Positions 17,830 through 27,012 of a stretch of DNA of 64,000 bases are shown here, piece after piece; positions within the stretch are counted from its first letter, which is position 1, and every line of letters starts with the position of its first letter. The notes beneath the pieces are model-generated. The model was given only the letters and a program-made list of their open reading frames with translations, had not been told where the DNA came from and did not search any database. The stretch lies in the NCBI RefSeq assembly GCF_003340475.1, contig NZ_QBKA01000002.1, positions 2,179,501-2,243,500 of the forward strand, given 5' to 3'. Position numbers and translations under genes: made by a program. The stretch is from Alteripontixanthobacter maritimus. Lineage in GTDB: Bacteria; Pseudomonadota; Alphaproteobacteria; Sphingomonadales; Sphingomonadaceae.

Positions 17830-20103
17830 CTACCCCACCACCCCCGCGCTCGCCAAGACAGCCAACGTCAGCACATCGGGCGCGATGGCCGTCATCGGGG
17901 CGATCTGTACCGGTTTTTCCATTCCGACCAGCATCGGGCCAATGGTCGCGTTACCGCCCAGTTCGCGGAGGATCTTGGCTGACAAATTGGCGGATTGCAG
18001 CCCCGGCATGACCAGCACGTTGGCCGGGCCGGACAGGCGGCTGAACGGGTATAGCGCCATCACGGTCGGATTGAGCGCGGCGTCCGGTGCCATTTCGCCT
18101 TCATATTCGAAGTTCACCTCTTCTGCATCGAGGATGGACACCGCCTCGCGGATGGCTTCCAGCCATTTCCCGCTCGGATTGCCGAACGTGGAATATGACA
18201 GGAAGGCGACGCGCGGGGTGTGCCCCAGTCGCCTGGCCACCGCAGCAGTTTCCTTGGCGATATGCGCCAGTTGCGTGGCGGAGGGTCGCTCGTTGATCGT
18301 GGTATCGGCCATGAACGTGGTGTGGTTCTTGCCCAGCATCATGTGAATGCCAAACGGCAGCGCGTCCTCTTTCGCATCGAGCACGAGATTAATTTCGCGA
18401 GCGGACTGCGCAAAGGTACGGGTAAGGCCCGAAATCATCGCATCGCCATGGCCCAGCGCAACCAGCAAAGCGGCAAACACGTTGCGTTCCTGATTTACCA
18501 GTCGGCGAACATCGCGTTCCGTATAACCGCGCCGCTGCAGCCGTTCGTAGAGAAATTCGACCATCGCGGGCACGTGCTTGCTATCGCGCGAATTCTGGAT
18601 TTCGAAGCTGGAGGGATCATCCACCGCCAGTTCGACCAGCTTCGCGTGCACCTTCTTGGTGCGGCCGACGAGCACCGGGGTGCCGTAACCGAAATCGCGG
18701 AACTGGATGGCGGCGCGCAGCACCACATCTTCCTCCGCCTCGGCAAACACCACGCGCTTGGGATTGTTCTTGGCTTGCTCGTACACGCCCGTCAGCACCG
18801 AAGTGGTCGGGTTGAGCCGGCCCTTCAGTTCGAGCCGGTATGCTTCCATATCCTCGATCCGGGTCTGCGCCACACCGGAATCCATTGCGGCCTGCGCCAC
18901 CGCAGAGGACACCACTTCCATCAGACGCGGATCGAAGGGGGCAGGAATGATGTAGTCGCGCCCGAACTGGTGGTTGGTGCCGTAAGCCACTGCCACTTCC
19001 TCCGGTACGCGCTGCCGCGCCAGCGCAGCGATGGCATGGGCCGCGGCGATCTTCATTTCCTCGTTGATGGCAGTTGCCCGCACGTCGAGCGCGCCGCGGA
19101 AGATGAACGGGAAACCCAGCACATTGTTGACCTGGTTGGGATAGTCTGACCGGCCGGTAGCGACAATCGCGTCGGGGCGGACCGCCTTGGCCTCGTCCGG
19201 CATGATTTCGGGCACCGGATTGGCCATGGCGAAGATGATGGGATGTTCGGCCATCTTGGTCACCCATTCAGGCTTCAACGCTCCGGCAGCCGATAGGCCG
19301 AGGAAGATATCCGCACCGTCCAGCGCCTGTTCCAGATCGCGCGCTTCGGTGGGGGTCGCGTGCGCGCTTTTCCATTGGTCCACGTCGGCGCGACCGGGAT
19401 AGATTGGGCCGCTGCGGTCGCATACGATCACCTGGTCGGCCGGGATGCCCATTGCCTTGACGAGCGCGGTACAAGCAAGCGCAGACGCGCCGGCACCGTT
19501 CACCACCATCTTCACGTCCTTCAACTCGCGCCCGGTCAGATGGCACGCGTTGATGATCCCGGCGGCGGCGATGATGGCGGTGCCATGCTGGTCGTCATGC
19601 ATGACCGGAATATTCATCCGTTCGCGCAGGGCCTGCTCGATCACGAAGCATTCGGGAGCGGCAATGTCTTCCAGATTGATCCCGCCGAAAGTCGGCTCCA
19701 TCAGGGCGACTGCTTCGATGAACTTTTCAGGGTCCTCGGTATCAAGTTCGATATCGATGGAATCGACATCGGCGAAGCGTTTGAAGAGGACCGCTTTCCC
19801 CTCCATCACCGGCTTGGACGCCAGCGCGCCCAGATTGCCGAGACCGAGAATGGCGGTACCGTTTGAAATTACCGCGACGAGGTTGGAACGCGCGGTATAT
19901 CGCGCGGCATTGGCAGGATCCGCTGCAATTGCCTCGACCGGGGCGGCGACACCGGGGGAATAGGCAAGCGACAGGTCGCGCTGGGTCGCCATCGGCTTCG
20001 ACGCGACGATTTCCAGCTTACCGGGCCGGATCGTCTCGTGATAGAACAGCGCCTCACGCGTGGTGAAGTCGCTGGTCGAACCGTCGGTGTTTTCGTCGCT
20101 CAA
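17830..20103 (-). CDS. maeB: NADP-dependent malic enzyme with phosphotransacetylase-like domain
   Basis: Oxidative decarboxylation of malate to pyruvate, making NADPH. Residues 1-430 are the malic enzyme (SLAYSPGVAAPVEAI, GLGNLGALASKPVMEGK, VMHDDQHGTAI, VVNGAGASALAC); residues ~430-757 are the phosphotransacetylase-like regulatory domain (ERDVRRLVNQERNVFAALL). The start is a TTG at 20103: AAGGGG lies seven bases upstream and the protein then begins MSDENTDGSTSDF, giving 757 residues as in the family. The open frame upstream of this has no similarity. Divergent from mutS. Confidence 0.94.
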   Translation of the reverse strand: MSDENTDGSTSDFTTREALFYHETIRPGKLEIVASKPMATQRDLSLAYSPGVAAPVEAIAADPANAARYTARSNLVAVISNGTAILGLGNLGALASKPVMEGKAVLFKRFADVDSIDIELDTEDPEKFIEAVALMEPTFGGINLEDIAAPECFVIEQALRERMNIPVMHDDQHGTAIIAAAGIINACHLTGRELKDVKMVVNGAGASALACTALVKAMGIPADQVIVCDRSGPIYPGRADVDQWKSAHATPTEARDLEQALDGADIFLGLSAAGALKPEWVTKMAEHPIIFAMANPVPEIMPDEAKAVRPDAIVATGRSDYPNQVNNVLGFPFIFRGALDVRATAINEEMKIAAAHAIAALARQRVPEEVAVAYGTNHQFGRDYIIPAPFDPRLMEVVSSAVAQAAMDSGVAQTRIEDMEAYRLELKGRLNPTTSVLTGVYEQAKNNPKRVVFAEAEEDVVLRAAIQFRDFGYGTPVLVGRTKKVHAKLVELAVDDPSSFEIQNSRDSKHVPAMVEFLYERLQRRGYTERDVRRLVNQERNVFAALLVALGHGDAMISGLTRTFAQSAREINLVLDAKEDALPFGIHMMLGKNHTTFMADTTINERPSATQLAHIAKETAAVARRLGHTPRVAFLSYSTFGNPSGKWLEAIREAVSILDAEEVNFEYEGEMAPDAALNPTVMALYPFSRLSGPANVLVMPGLQSANLSAKILRELGGNATIGPMLVGMEKPVQIAPMTAIAPDVLTLAVLASAGVVG

Positions 20104-20241
20104 TGCATAGCCCCTTGCCGTAACGTCGCGGTGGTATCTGGTGTGTTTCGGGCGCGATAAACGCTGCGCCGGACAAGGGATAGGGGAAAGGGCGCGCACT
20201 GTCGCTTCCCGAATCGGTAACGGGCGGGCAAGCCTTGCAGA

Positions 20242-22893
20242 ATGGCCCGGCCCGAACCCACCAAGCTTACCCCGATGATGGCGCAATACCATGCGCTGAA
20301 GGCGGAGGCATCGAAGGACGGCGACGATCACCTGCTGTTCTACCGGATGGGCGATTTTTTCGAACTGTTCTTCGACGATGCGCGCAAGGCCGCGGCGGTG
20401 CTGGATATCGCGCTTACCAGCCGGGGGGAGAAGGATGGCGAACCGATCCCGATGTGCGGGGTGCCGGTGCATTCGGCGGAAGGCTACCTCGCCCGTCTGA
20501 TCCGCGCCGGTTGCCGGGTGGCGATTGCCGAACAGACCGAAACGCCTGCCGAGGCAAAAGCGCGTGCCAAGGCCGAAGGGACCCCTGTGTCCAAGGCATT
20601 GGTGGCGCGCGACATCGTACGGTTCGTGACGGCAGGCACGCTGACGGAAGACGCGCTGCTGGAATCGCGCCGCGCCAACGTGCTGGCTGCAGTGTGCGAA
20701 GTGCGCGGCACATTCGGCCTCGCGGCCTGCGATATCTCAACCGGCCGGATGGAGCTGGAAGAATGCGAAGAAAGCGCAGTCGACGCAGCACTGGCGCGGC
20801 TTGGCGCAAGCGAGATTGTCGCGCCGGACGACATGCGTGCCGCGTCCCCCGAACATATCGCTCGCCCGAAATCGGATTTCTCTAGCGATGCAGGTGAGGA
20901 TCGGTTGAAGGCGATCCACGGTGTGCACACGCTGGACGGGTTCGGCCAGTTCACCCGCCCGATGCTGGCCGCGGCAGCCGGACTGATTGCTTATCTCGAC
21001 CATGCCGGGCGCGGGAAGCTGCCACTGCTACTGCCACCCGTCTCCCGCTCCAGCGCCGCACATCTTGCGATGGATGCAGCGACACGGGCCAGCCTGGAAG
21101 TTCTGGAAGCGCAATCGGGCGGGCGGGCCGGCAGTCTGGTCCATGCGATCGACCGCTGCGTGACGGGCGCAGGTGCCCGGCAATTGGCGGAAGACCTGTC
21201 GGCACCGTTGCGCGACCGTCCGGCAATCGAGGCGCGGCTCACACTGGTGGCATGGCTCCGTGGCGATCCGCTGCTGCGCGGCGACTTGCGCGGCATGCTT
21301 CGCAGCCTGCCCGATATCGGGCGCGCGCTGGGCCGGGTGGTGGCGGCACGTGGCAGTCCGCGCGATCTTGGCCAGATCCGCGATGGCCTGTCGGAAGCAC
21401 GCCGCATTTGCGATGTGCTGGCAACAAAGCCGGACCGGCCCGCTTTGCTGGAAACCCTGATGCCGCAAATGACCGGTCATGGCGCGCTGACTGACCGTTT
21501 ATCCCGCGCTTTGATCGCTACGCCGCCAACCTTGCGCGATACAGGCGGTTTCATCGCGGAAGGCTATGACGCGGCCCTCGACGAGTTGCGGGAGATGTCG
21601 GGCAATTCCCGCCGCGCCATCGCCGCCATGGAAGCCCGCTACCGCACCGAAACCGGCGTCGACCGGTTGAAGATCAAGCACAATGGCGTGCTCGGATATT
21701 TCATCGAAGTGCCCGCCAAACATGGTGATGCGTTGATGGCGCCCGATAGCGGCTTCACCCATCGCCAGACGATGGCAGGCGCAGTGCGCTTCAACTCGGT
21801 AGCCCTGCACGAGGAAGCCGCCCGCATAGCCGAAGCGGGCAGTCACGCCCTGGCTGCCGAAGAAGCACATTTCGAGGAGCTGTGCGGCATGGTGAGCGAG
21901 GCGCGGATCGCCATTGCCGCGACCGCCGATGCCATGGCGCGCATCGACGTGGCAGCGGGGCAGGCAGAACGCGCGGCGGAAGGCGAATGGTGCAAGCCCG
22001 ATCTGCTGGACGACGCACCCTGCCTGGAAATTAGCGGCGGTCGTCATCCGGTGGTGGAGGCGGCACTGGCGGAAGGCGGGGACCGGTTCGTGGTCAATGA
22101 CTGCCAGCTTGGTCCGGATGACCGGCTATGGTTGGTCGGCGGGCCGAATATGGGCGGCAAATCTACGTTTCTGCGGCAGAATGCGCTGATTGTGTTGCTC
22201 GCGCAGGCGGGCGGTTTCGTGCCAGCCGCTTCCGCCACGATCGGAATTGTCGACCGCCTGTTCAGCCGCGTCGGCGCATCGGACAATCTGGCGCGCGGAC
22301 GTTCCACCTTCATGGTCGAGATGGTGGAAACCGCCGCGATCCTGTCGCAGGCGACCGAGCAAAGCTTCGTCATCCTGGACGAGGTGGGGCGCGGTACATC
22401 CACCTATGACGGGCTGGCGCTTGCCTGGGCAGTGGCCGAGGCGGTGCATGAGACCAATCGCTGCCGCTGCCTGTTTGCCACGCACTATCATGAATTGGCG
22501 CGATTGGCGGAAACCTGCCCAGCGCTGTCGCTGCACCATGTGCGCGCCCGGGAATGGAAGGGCGACCTCGTGCTGCTGCACGAACTGGCGAAGGGACCTG
22601 CGGATCGCAGCTACGGCCTCGCCGTGGCGCGGCTGGCAGGCGTGCCGGATCCGGTGGTAAATCGCGCAAAATCGGTCCTCGCCAAGTTGGAGAAGGGCCG
22701 CGCGGAAACCGGCGGCCTGGCAGCCGGGCTCGGCGATCTGCCATTGTTCGCCATCGCGGCAGAAGCAGAACAGGAAGAATGCGATATCTTGCGCGAGCGG
22801 CTCGATACGCTGGATATCGATGCGCTGTCGCCGCGCGATGCGCTGGAAATCCTGTATGAACTCAAGCGGGAAGCAGCGGCTACCGATAATTAA
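20242..22893 (+). CDS. mutS: DNA mismatch repair protein MutS
   Basis: Recognises mismatches and recruits MutL. The mismatch-wedging Phe-X-Glu is at residues 39-41 (MGDFFELFF), followed by connector, lever and clamp domains and the ATPase with Walker A GGPNMGGKST (about residue 633) and ILDEVGRGTSTYDGLALAWA, then ATHYHELARL. Length 883 residues, with a C-terminal region matching the MutS dimerisation part (IDALSPRDALEILYELK). It faces away from maeB and is followed 24 bases later by a small membrane protein gene. Confidence 0.97.
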   Translation: MARPEPTKLTPMMAQYHALKAEASKDGDDHLLFYRMGDFFELFFDDARKAAAVLDIALTSRGEKDGEPIPMCGVPVHSAEGYLARLIRAGCRVAIAEQTETPAEAKARAKAEGTPVSKALVARDIVRFVTAGTLTEDALLESRRANVLAAVCEVRGTFGLAACDISTGRMELEECEESAVDAALARLGASEIVAPDDMRAASPEHIARPKSDFSSDAGEDRLKAIHGVHTLDGFGQFTRPMLAAAAGLIAYLDHAGRGKLPLLLPPVSRSSAAHLAMDAATRASLEVLEAQSGGRAGSLVHAIDRCVTGAGARQLAEDLSAPLRDRPAIEARLTLVAWLRGDPLLRGDLRGMLRSLPDIGRALGRVVAARGSPRDLGQIRDGLSEARRICDVLATKPDRPALLETLMPQMTGHGALTDRLSRALIATPPTLRDTGGFIAEGYDAALDELREMSGNSRRAIAAMEARYRTETGVDRLKIKHNGVLGYFIEVPAKHGDALMAPDSGFTHRQTMAGAVRFNSVALHEEAARIAEAGSHALAAEEAHFEELCGMVSEARIAIAATADAMARIDVAAGQAERAAEGEWCKPDLLDDAPCLEISGGRHPVVEAALAEGGDRFVVNDCQLGPDDRLWLVGGPNMGGKSTFLRQNALIVLLAQAGGFVPAASATIGIVDRLFSRVGASDNLARGRSTFMVEMVETAAILSQATEQSFVILDEVGRGTSTYDGLALAWAVAEAVHETNRCRCLFATHYHELARLAETCPALSLHHVRAREWKGDLVLLHELAKGPADRSYGLAVARLAGVPDPVVNRAKSVLAKLEKGRAETGGLAAGLGDLPLFAIAAEAEQEECDILRERLDTLDIDALSPRDALEILYELKREAAATDN

Positions 22894-22917
22894 CCGGGCG
22901 CTGGTAAATCTGCGATC

Positions 22918-23334
22918 ATGTTCAGTTATTTGTTCAAGAACCGCTGGATGGCGCTGATCTTCGTGCTCACCGGTGCATATGGCGCGGCCACACTCGTCGG
23001 CACCGAAGAGGATGAGGGCCTGGTCGTAAAGACCGCGCAAAAGGTCGAGGAAAATCGCAGCCGCGCGAGCGGCGGAGACTGGGGCGATGTCGAGGCTTTG
23101 CCGCCCGAACCGCGCGAATATGAAGAAGACGGCGCAATCGACGAACAGCTCGCCAATCCATGGGCCGTGGACGGCGACGAAATCTCCCCTGACGAGTTCA
23201 GCGAACCGTTTGTCGATGGCTTACCGATGGACGCTGGAACGGGTTTCGAACCTACTCCGATGGATGATCCCGCTCCAACAGTGCAGGGATCACCATTGGC
23301 AGGGCCAGCCGGGCTCGTTATCCTGCCCGAGTGA
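22918..23334 (+). CDS. Single-pass membrane protein, unknown function
   Basis: 138 residues starting MFSYLFKNRWMALIFVLTGA: one N-terminal membrane segment (residues 8-26), then a strongly acidic, Pro-rich tail with no recognisable fold. Little can be said about its function. It lies 24 bases after mutS and its stop overlaps the GTG start of the DUF202 gene, so the three are probably cotranscribed. Confidence 0.7.
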   Translation: MFSYLFKNRWMALIFVLTGAYGAATLVGTEEDEGLVVKTAQKVEENRSRASGGDWGDVEALPPEPREYEEDGAIDEQLANPWAVDGDEISPDEFSEPFVDGLPMDAGTGFEPTPMDDPAPTVQGSPLAGPAGLVILPE

Positions 23335-23753
23335 CCAATAACAAAAACAGCAGCAACGATCTTGCTGAAAAGCGCACCGATATGGCGGAAGATCGGACCG
23401 ACTGGGCCGAAGACCGCACAATTCAGGCGACCGAGCGCACATTTGCCGGATGGTTGAGAACGGCTTTCGCTGCCATCGGGATTGGCCTTGGCTTCCGTGC
23501 CGTATTCGGCGAGTTCGAACCGCCATGGTTGGCACAGGCCATTGCGACTGGATTTATCGTCATGGGCGGCATTGTTGCCTTTACTGCCCAGCAGCGCGCT
23601 TGTGCGAGCTTGGCGCATTTATCGACCCACGCCATTCGGGCCCCTGCAACACGCCATATGCGCATTCTCAGTTATTGTGTAACAGCGGCGGCGGTCGTTC
23701 TGGTCGTCGCGCTTTGGTGGTTGCACGAACCGACGCAAAGCGGGACCGCCTAA
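23331..23753 (+). CDS. DUF202 (YidH-type) inner membrane protein
   Basis: 140 residues with three membrane segments (about 40-60, 68-86, 110-130). The first part, DRTIQATERTFAGWLRTAFAAIGIG, matches the DUF202 pattern of a charged N-terminus with a conserved Arg/Thr-rich stretch before helix one. The N-terminus carries near-repeats of AEDRTDWAEDRT. The start is GTG at 23331, sharing GTGA with the stop of the previous gene. The role of DUF202 proteins is unknown. Confidence 0.75.
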   Translation: MTNNKNSSNDLAEKRTDMAEDRTDWAEDRTIQATERTFAGWLRTAFAAIGIGLGFRAVFGEFEPPWLAQAIATGFIVMGGIVAFTAQQRACASLAHLSTHAIRAPATRHMRILSYCVTAAAVVLVVALWWLHEPTQSGTA

Positions 23754-23775
23754 CTCTTCTCATGTTATAGCGCGG

Positions 23776-24129
23776 TCAGGTTCCATCACCGCGCAAGCCA
23801 TCGGGTTTTGCAGCCTTGCCGAATTTATCGACATTGTCATCGTGGTTCGGTTCGCCGCGATAGGCGTCCATGTCGATCCGGCCAGAGCTTTCCATGTCGC
23901 GCATATGATCGATGACGTCCTTCGTAGAATCGTCCTCTGGATTTATGCCGCCCTTGGGCTTGGTGCTTTCGGTCGGGCTGGCGGATTTGCCGGCATTCTT
24001 CCGCGCTTGCTGCGCCACCTCCTGCGCCTGTTCGCGGTGATCGTCCTGCTCGTCATTATGCGTTTCGGGGGCAAGGTTCGCCTGGCGTTCTTCCTGGCTC
24101 AGCGGTTCGGTTTTTTTACGGTCGGTCAT
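23776..24129 (-). CDS. Small hydrophilic protein with general-stress promoter
   Basis: 117 residues, no membrane segment, very rich in Asp, Glu, Lys, Gln and Asn (DEQDDHREQAQEVAQQARKN), so it is probably intrinsically disordered, like hydrophilin-type stress proteins. A perfect AAGGAG lies upstream of the ATG at 24129. A consensus EcfG promoter (24150-24175) places it in the general stress regulon by inference. No named family recognised. Confidence 0.75.
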   Translation of the reverse strand: MTDRKKTEPLSQEERQANLAPETHNDEQDDHREQAQEVAQQARKNAGKSASPTESTKPKGGINPEDDSTKDVIDHMRDMESSGRIDMDAYRGEPNHDDNVDKFGKAAKPDGLRGDGT

Positions 24130-24149
24130 GAAATACTCCTTTCCGAGAT

Positions 24150-24175
24150 AACGAGCGCGCGGTCACACCCGTTCC
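24150..24175 (-). promoter_or_regulatory. EcfG (general stress sigma factor) promoter
   Basis: Reading the minus strand: GGAAC (24175-24171), 17-base spacer, CGTT (24153-24150), exactly the GGAAC-N16/17-CGTT consensus of alphaproteobacterial EcfG promoters. The expected start of transcription is about 7 bases further, leaving a short leader with AAGGAG before the ATG at 24129. Confidence 0.75.
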
Positions 24176-24212
24176 CCAAAGTGGCTGTTCCCTGGAGCCG
24201 TTCGTTCCCGCA

Positions 24213-25082
24213 TTACCGTGTCGGTACCGGCAGCTCGCCTGTATAATCGTAGAAACCGCGGCCCGTCTTGCGGCCCAGCCAGCCTGCTTCGACATATTTC
24301 ACCAGCAGCGGCGCGGGCCGGTATTTGCTGTCGCCGGTAGTGTTGTAAAGCACCTGGATGATCTCATAACACGTATCCAGCCCTACGAAATCCGCTAGTT
24401 GTAGCGGACCCATCGGATGGTTGAGGCCCAGCCGGCACCCCTTGTCGATATCTTCGATACTAGCGGTCGATTGGCCCAGCACGAACACCGCCTCGTTGAT
24501 CATCGGCAGCAGGATACGGTTCACGACAAAGCCGGGTTCGTCTTGGCTCAGCACCACTTCCTTGCCCAGACTTTCGGCAAATTCGACGGTGGTCTGGGTC
24601 GTTTCAGGCGAGGTCGCGAGGCCGGGAATGACCTCGATCAGACCCATAACGGGCACCGGGTTGAAGAAGTGCAGTCCGATAAACCGGGCCGGATCGGGGG
24701 CGGCATTGGCCATGCGGGTGATCGGGATGGAGCTGGTGTTGCTCGCCATGATCGCATCGTCGGCCAACTTCTTGCCAGCCTTTTCGAAGATCGCGAGTTT
24801 TATCTCCTCCCGCTCAGTCGCGGCTTCGATAATCAGGTCCGCGCTGTCCATCTGCTCGTAATCGCCCACGGGCGTGATGCGCGATAGGGTTGTTTCGGCG
24901 TCCGCAATCTCGATCTTGCCGCGCCCGACCAGCTTGCCCAGCGCGCTTTCGATGTCGCCATGTGCCTGTTGCGCCGTGGGAAGATCGATATCCGCCAGCA
25001 GCACATCCATACCGCGCGCAGCCACGGTTTGCGCGATGCCGCGGCCCATTTGGCCCGCACCGATAATGGCGATCTTTTTCAT
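24213..25082 (-). CDS. 3-hydroxybutyryl-CoA dehydrogenase
   Basis: NAD(P)-dependent oxidation or reduction between 3-hydroxyacyl-CoA and acetoacetyl-CoA, used in fatty acid, butyrate or polyhydroxybutyrate metabolism. The Rossmann motif IGAGQMGRGIAQ is at the N-terminus, the catalytic His region GLHFFNPVPVMGLIEVIPG near residue 138, and the C-terminal domain has GFVVNRILLPMINEA. 289 residues from the ATG at 25082, which has AAGGAA upstream. It lies downstream of the cobalamin adenosyltransferase across a tandem-repeat spacer. Confidence 0.93.
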   Translation of the reverse strand: MKKIAIIGAGQMGRGIAQTVAARGMDVLLADIDLPTAQQAHGDIESALGKLVGRGKIEIADAETTLSRITPVGDYEQMDSADLIIEAATEREEIKLAIFEKAGKKLADDAIMASNTSSIPITRMANAAPDPARFIGLHFFNPVPVMGLIEVIPGLATSPETTQTTVEFAESLGKEVVLSQDEPGFVVNRILLPMINEAVFVLGQSTASIEDIDKGCRLGLNHPMGPLQLADFVGLDTCYEIIQVLYNTTGDSKYRPAPLLVKYVEAGWLGRKTGRGFYDYTGELPVPTR

Positions 25083-25141
25083 CGAATATTTCCTTCGCAA
25101 GTGCAGCAATTGTGGCCGCACTAGCGAAAGGATGCCACCCT

Positions 25142-25257
25142 GCCTAGCGGCTCGCGCTTTGCCGTGGGTTGCTCGCCTAACGGCTCGCGTTGCGCCGTGG
25201 GGTTGCTCGCCTAACGGCTCGCGCTGTCTTGTTAGGTTGCTCGCCTAACGGCTCGCG
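25142..25257. repeat. 33-34 base tandem repeat at a gene end
   Basis: Four copies of GCC-TA(A/G)-CGGCTCGCG start at 25142, 25175, 25209 and 25243 (steps 33, 34, 34). The last copy contains the final codons and stop of the cobalamin adenosyltransferase gene (minus strand GCGAGCCGTTAG), so the array looks like tandem duplication of the 3' end of that gene into the spacer before the dehydrogenase gene. Confidence 0.85.
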
Positions 25258-25826
25258 CCGGGAACCCAGGTCACGTCGGCGCGGCCATCGTCGTTAAGTG
25301 CGCGGGCGAGGACGAACAGGTAGTCGGACAGGCGGTTGATATAAGTCAGCGCGGCAGGATTGACCGGCTCTGCATGAGACAGCGCGACCATTGCGCGTTC
25401 GGCGCGGCGCGTGCTGGCGCGGGCAACATGCACCCGGGCGGCAGCTTCCGACCCGCCCGGCAAGACGAAGCTGGACAGTGGTTCCATCGCCTCGTTCAGG
25501 GTGTCCATCCGGCGTTCCAGCCAGTCCGATTGGTCCGGTACCATGCGCAGAACCATTTCGCCGGGCGTGAAATCCTCGCCGCCTATGTCGCCTAGCGGAG
25601 TCGCAAGATCGGCTCCAAGATCGAACAGGTCGTTCTGAATGCGGGTCGCATCGCCTCGGTTATCGCCTTCCAGCACCACAACGGCAAAGCCTATGGCGCT
25701 GTTCGCTTCGTCAACCGCACCGATCGCAGCGATGCGCGCTGCGTCCTTCGCGATGCGTGATCCATCAACCAGGCCGGTCGAACCGTCATCGCCGGTGCGG
25801 GTGTAGATCTTGTTGAGCTTGACCAT
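25245..25826 (-). CDS. Cob(I)alamin adenosyltransferase (PduO type)
   Basis: Transfers the adenosyl group of ATP to cob(I)alamin, making coenzyme B12. The N-terminus KIYTRTGDDGSTGLVDG is the ATP-binding signature of PduO-type enzymes; RRAERAMVALS (about residues 130-140) and NRLSDYLFVLAR near the end complete the family pattern. 193 residues. The 3' end is part of a tandem repeat. Downstream of the HIG1-like gene, 18 bases from its stop. Confidence 0.92.
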   Translation of the reverse strand: MVKLNKIYTRTGDDGSTGLVDGSRIAKDAARIAAIGAVDEANSAIGFAVVVLEGDNRGDATRIQNDLFDLGADLATPLGDIGGEDFTPGEMVLRMVPDQSDWLERRMDTLNEAMEPLSSFVLPGGSEAAARVHVARASTRRAERAMVALSHAEPVNPAALTYINRLSDYLFVLARALNDDGRADVTWVPGASR

Positions 25827-25844
25827 CTGCTGTGCGCCCGCGCT

Positions 25845-26078
25845 CTAGCGCGAAACAACCAGCAGGATGCCCACGGCTATAATGGCGAGCGCCTGAAACT
25901 TGATGCGGTTGAACATCATCTTGTTCTGTTTGACCTGCATCGCCGTTGCCCGCGCCTCTTCCGTAGGGCTGTTCAGATCGAGTTTGGTCGATTGCATAAA
26001 CGCCACAATCCCGCGCACAAGCGAGACAACTACCAGGATGCACAAGATGACGATGACGACGATGAGGAATGTTTGCAT
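25845..26078 (-). CDS. HIG1-domain twin transmembrane protein
   Basis: 77 residues: membrane segment at residues 3-24, a short charged linker with TEEARATAMQVKQ, then NKMMFNRIKFQ leading into a second membrane segment (residues 60-76). The Asn/Met-Arg-x-Lys-x-x-Gln pattern before the second helix is that of HIG1 domains, which in mitochondria and some alphaproteobacteria associate with cytochrome c oxidase. The start ATG at 26078 has no clear ribosome site. It lies between gluQRS and the cobalamin adenosyltransferase in the same direction. Confidence 0.7.
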   Translation of the reverse strand: MQTFLIVVIVILCILVVVSLVRGIVAFMQSTKLDLNSPTEEARATAMQVKQNKMMFNRIKFQALAIIAVGILLVVSR

Positions 26079-26094
26079 GAGTGCGATGTAGGCC

Positions 26095-26940
26095 TCAGCG
26101 AAGTGAAATACCAGATGGCAGCTCACCTGCCCGCAACCGTTTTGCAATCGCGCGCCCGTCCTCCCCCGCCAACCTGCGATCCGCCAGCGAAGGAGAGCCT
26201 TTGCGCTTGGCAAGCTTGGTACCGTCAATATCGCGCAACAGCGCATGATGGTGCCAGATCGGTACCGACAGGCCGAGCAATTCCTGCAAAATGCGGTGAT
26301 ACGGCGTCGACGCGGCAAGATCGGTCCCCCGCGTCACCAACGTCACCCCGTCGGCCGCATCGTCCAGCGTCACCGCCAGATGATAGCTGGCAGGTTCTTC
26401 CTTGCGCCAGATCACCGGATCGCCGAGCGTTTCAGTCACAATACGATGTTTGCCCGAAAGCCGGTCGGTCCAATCCAGCGGTCCCGTCAGGGCGGCCGCC
26501 TTCGCCATATCCAGCCTCACCGCGTATGGTTCGTCGAGCGATCGCCGGGCATTGCGGCAGGTACCGGGGTAGGTTTCGGGCGAAAGACCCTGCGCCTTTT
26601 GCGCCGTCCGCACCTCGGTTCGCGTGCAGGTGCAGGCATAGGTAAGGTCCATCGCCACCAGCCGATCGAGCGCGCTGCGATAGCTGTCGATGCGCTGCGA
26701 CTGGGCGGGCACTTCTTCGAACGTCAGGCCAAGCCAGGCCAGGTCTGCGCGCGCGGTTTCGGCATGCCGATCGCGGCTGCGTGCACCGTCGATATCCTCG
26801 ATCCGCAGCAAGAAGGTCCCTCCGCTCGCCTGCGCCAGATCATGCGCCACGATGGCGGAAAAAGCATGACCCAGATGCAGCGGTCCGTTGGGGCTCGGCG
26901 CGAAGCGGGTAATGTATGGGGGGTTGTCTGCGCTGTGCAT
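26095..26940 (-). CDS. gluQ: Glutamyl-Q tRNA(Asp) synthetase
   Basis: Attaches glutamate to queuosine-34 of tRNA-Asp. It is a shortened glutamyl-tRNA synthetase: ITRFAPSPNGPLHLGHA gives the HIGH motif, RIEDIDGAR follows, and KLAKRKGS is the KMSKS equivalent; the anticodon-binding domain is missing, as expected at 281 residues. Zinc-type cysteines appear as ACTCTRTE and GTCRN. The start is the ATG at 26940; the frame upstream is antisense to the HNH gene. It fits with queC at 60414, another queuosine gene. Confidence 0.93.
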   Translation of the reverse strand: MHSADNPPYITRFAPSPNGPLHLGHAFSAIVAHDLAQASGGTFLLRIEDIDGARSRDRHAETARADLAWLGLTFEEVPAQSQRIDSYRSALDRLVAMDLTYACTCTRTEVRTAQKAQGLSPETYPGTCRNARRSLDEPYAVRLDMAKAAALTGPLDWTDRLSGKHRIVTETLGDPVIWRKEEPASYHLAVTLDDAADGVTLVTRGTDLAASTPYHRILQELLGLSVPIWHHHALLRDIDGTKLAKRKGSPSLADRRLAGEDGRAIAKRLRAGELPSGISLR

Positions 26941-27012
26941 GAGCCTGTGTAACAGGGTTGACGCCATTTGGTGCAAATGCTGCGTTCGGTGAAGGAGGAG
27001 ACATATACCGGC

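Noticed and set aside
20104-20472. Upstream extension of the maeB frame
   Set aside because: It overlaps mutS on the other strand; the TTG at 20103 has a strong ribosome site and gives the normal family length.
25142-25257. CRISPR-like array
   Set aside because: Repeat units are short, spacers are nearly identical, and no cas gene is present; it is a simple tandem repeat.
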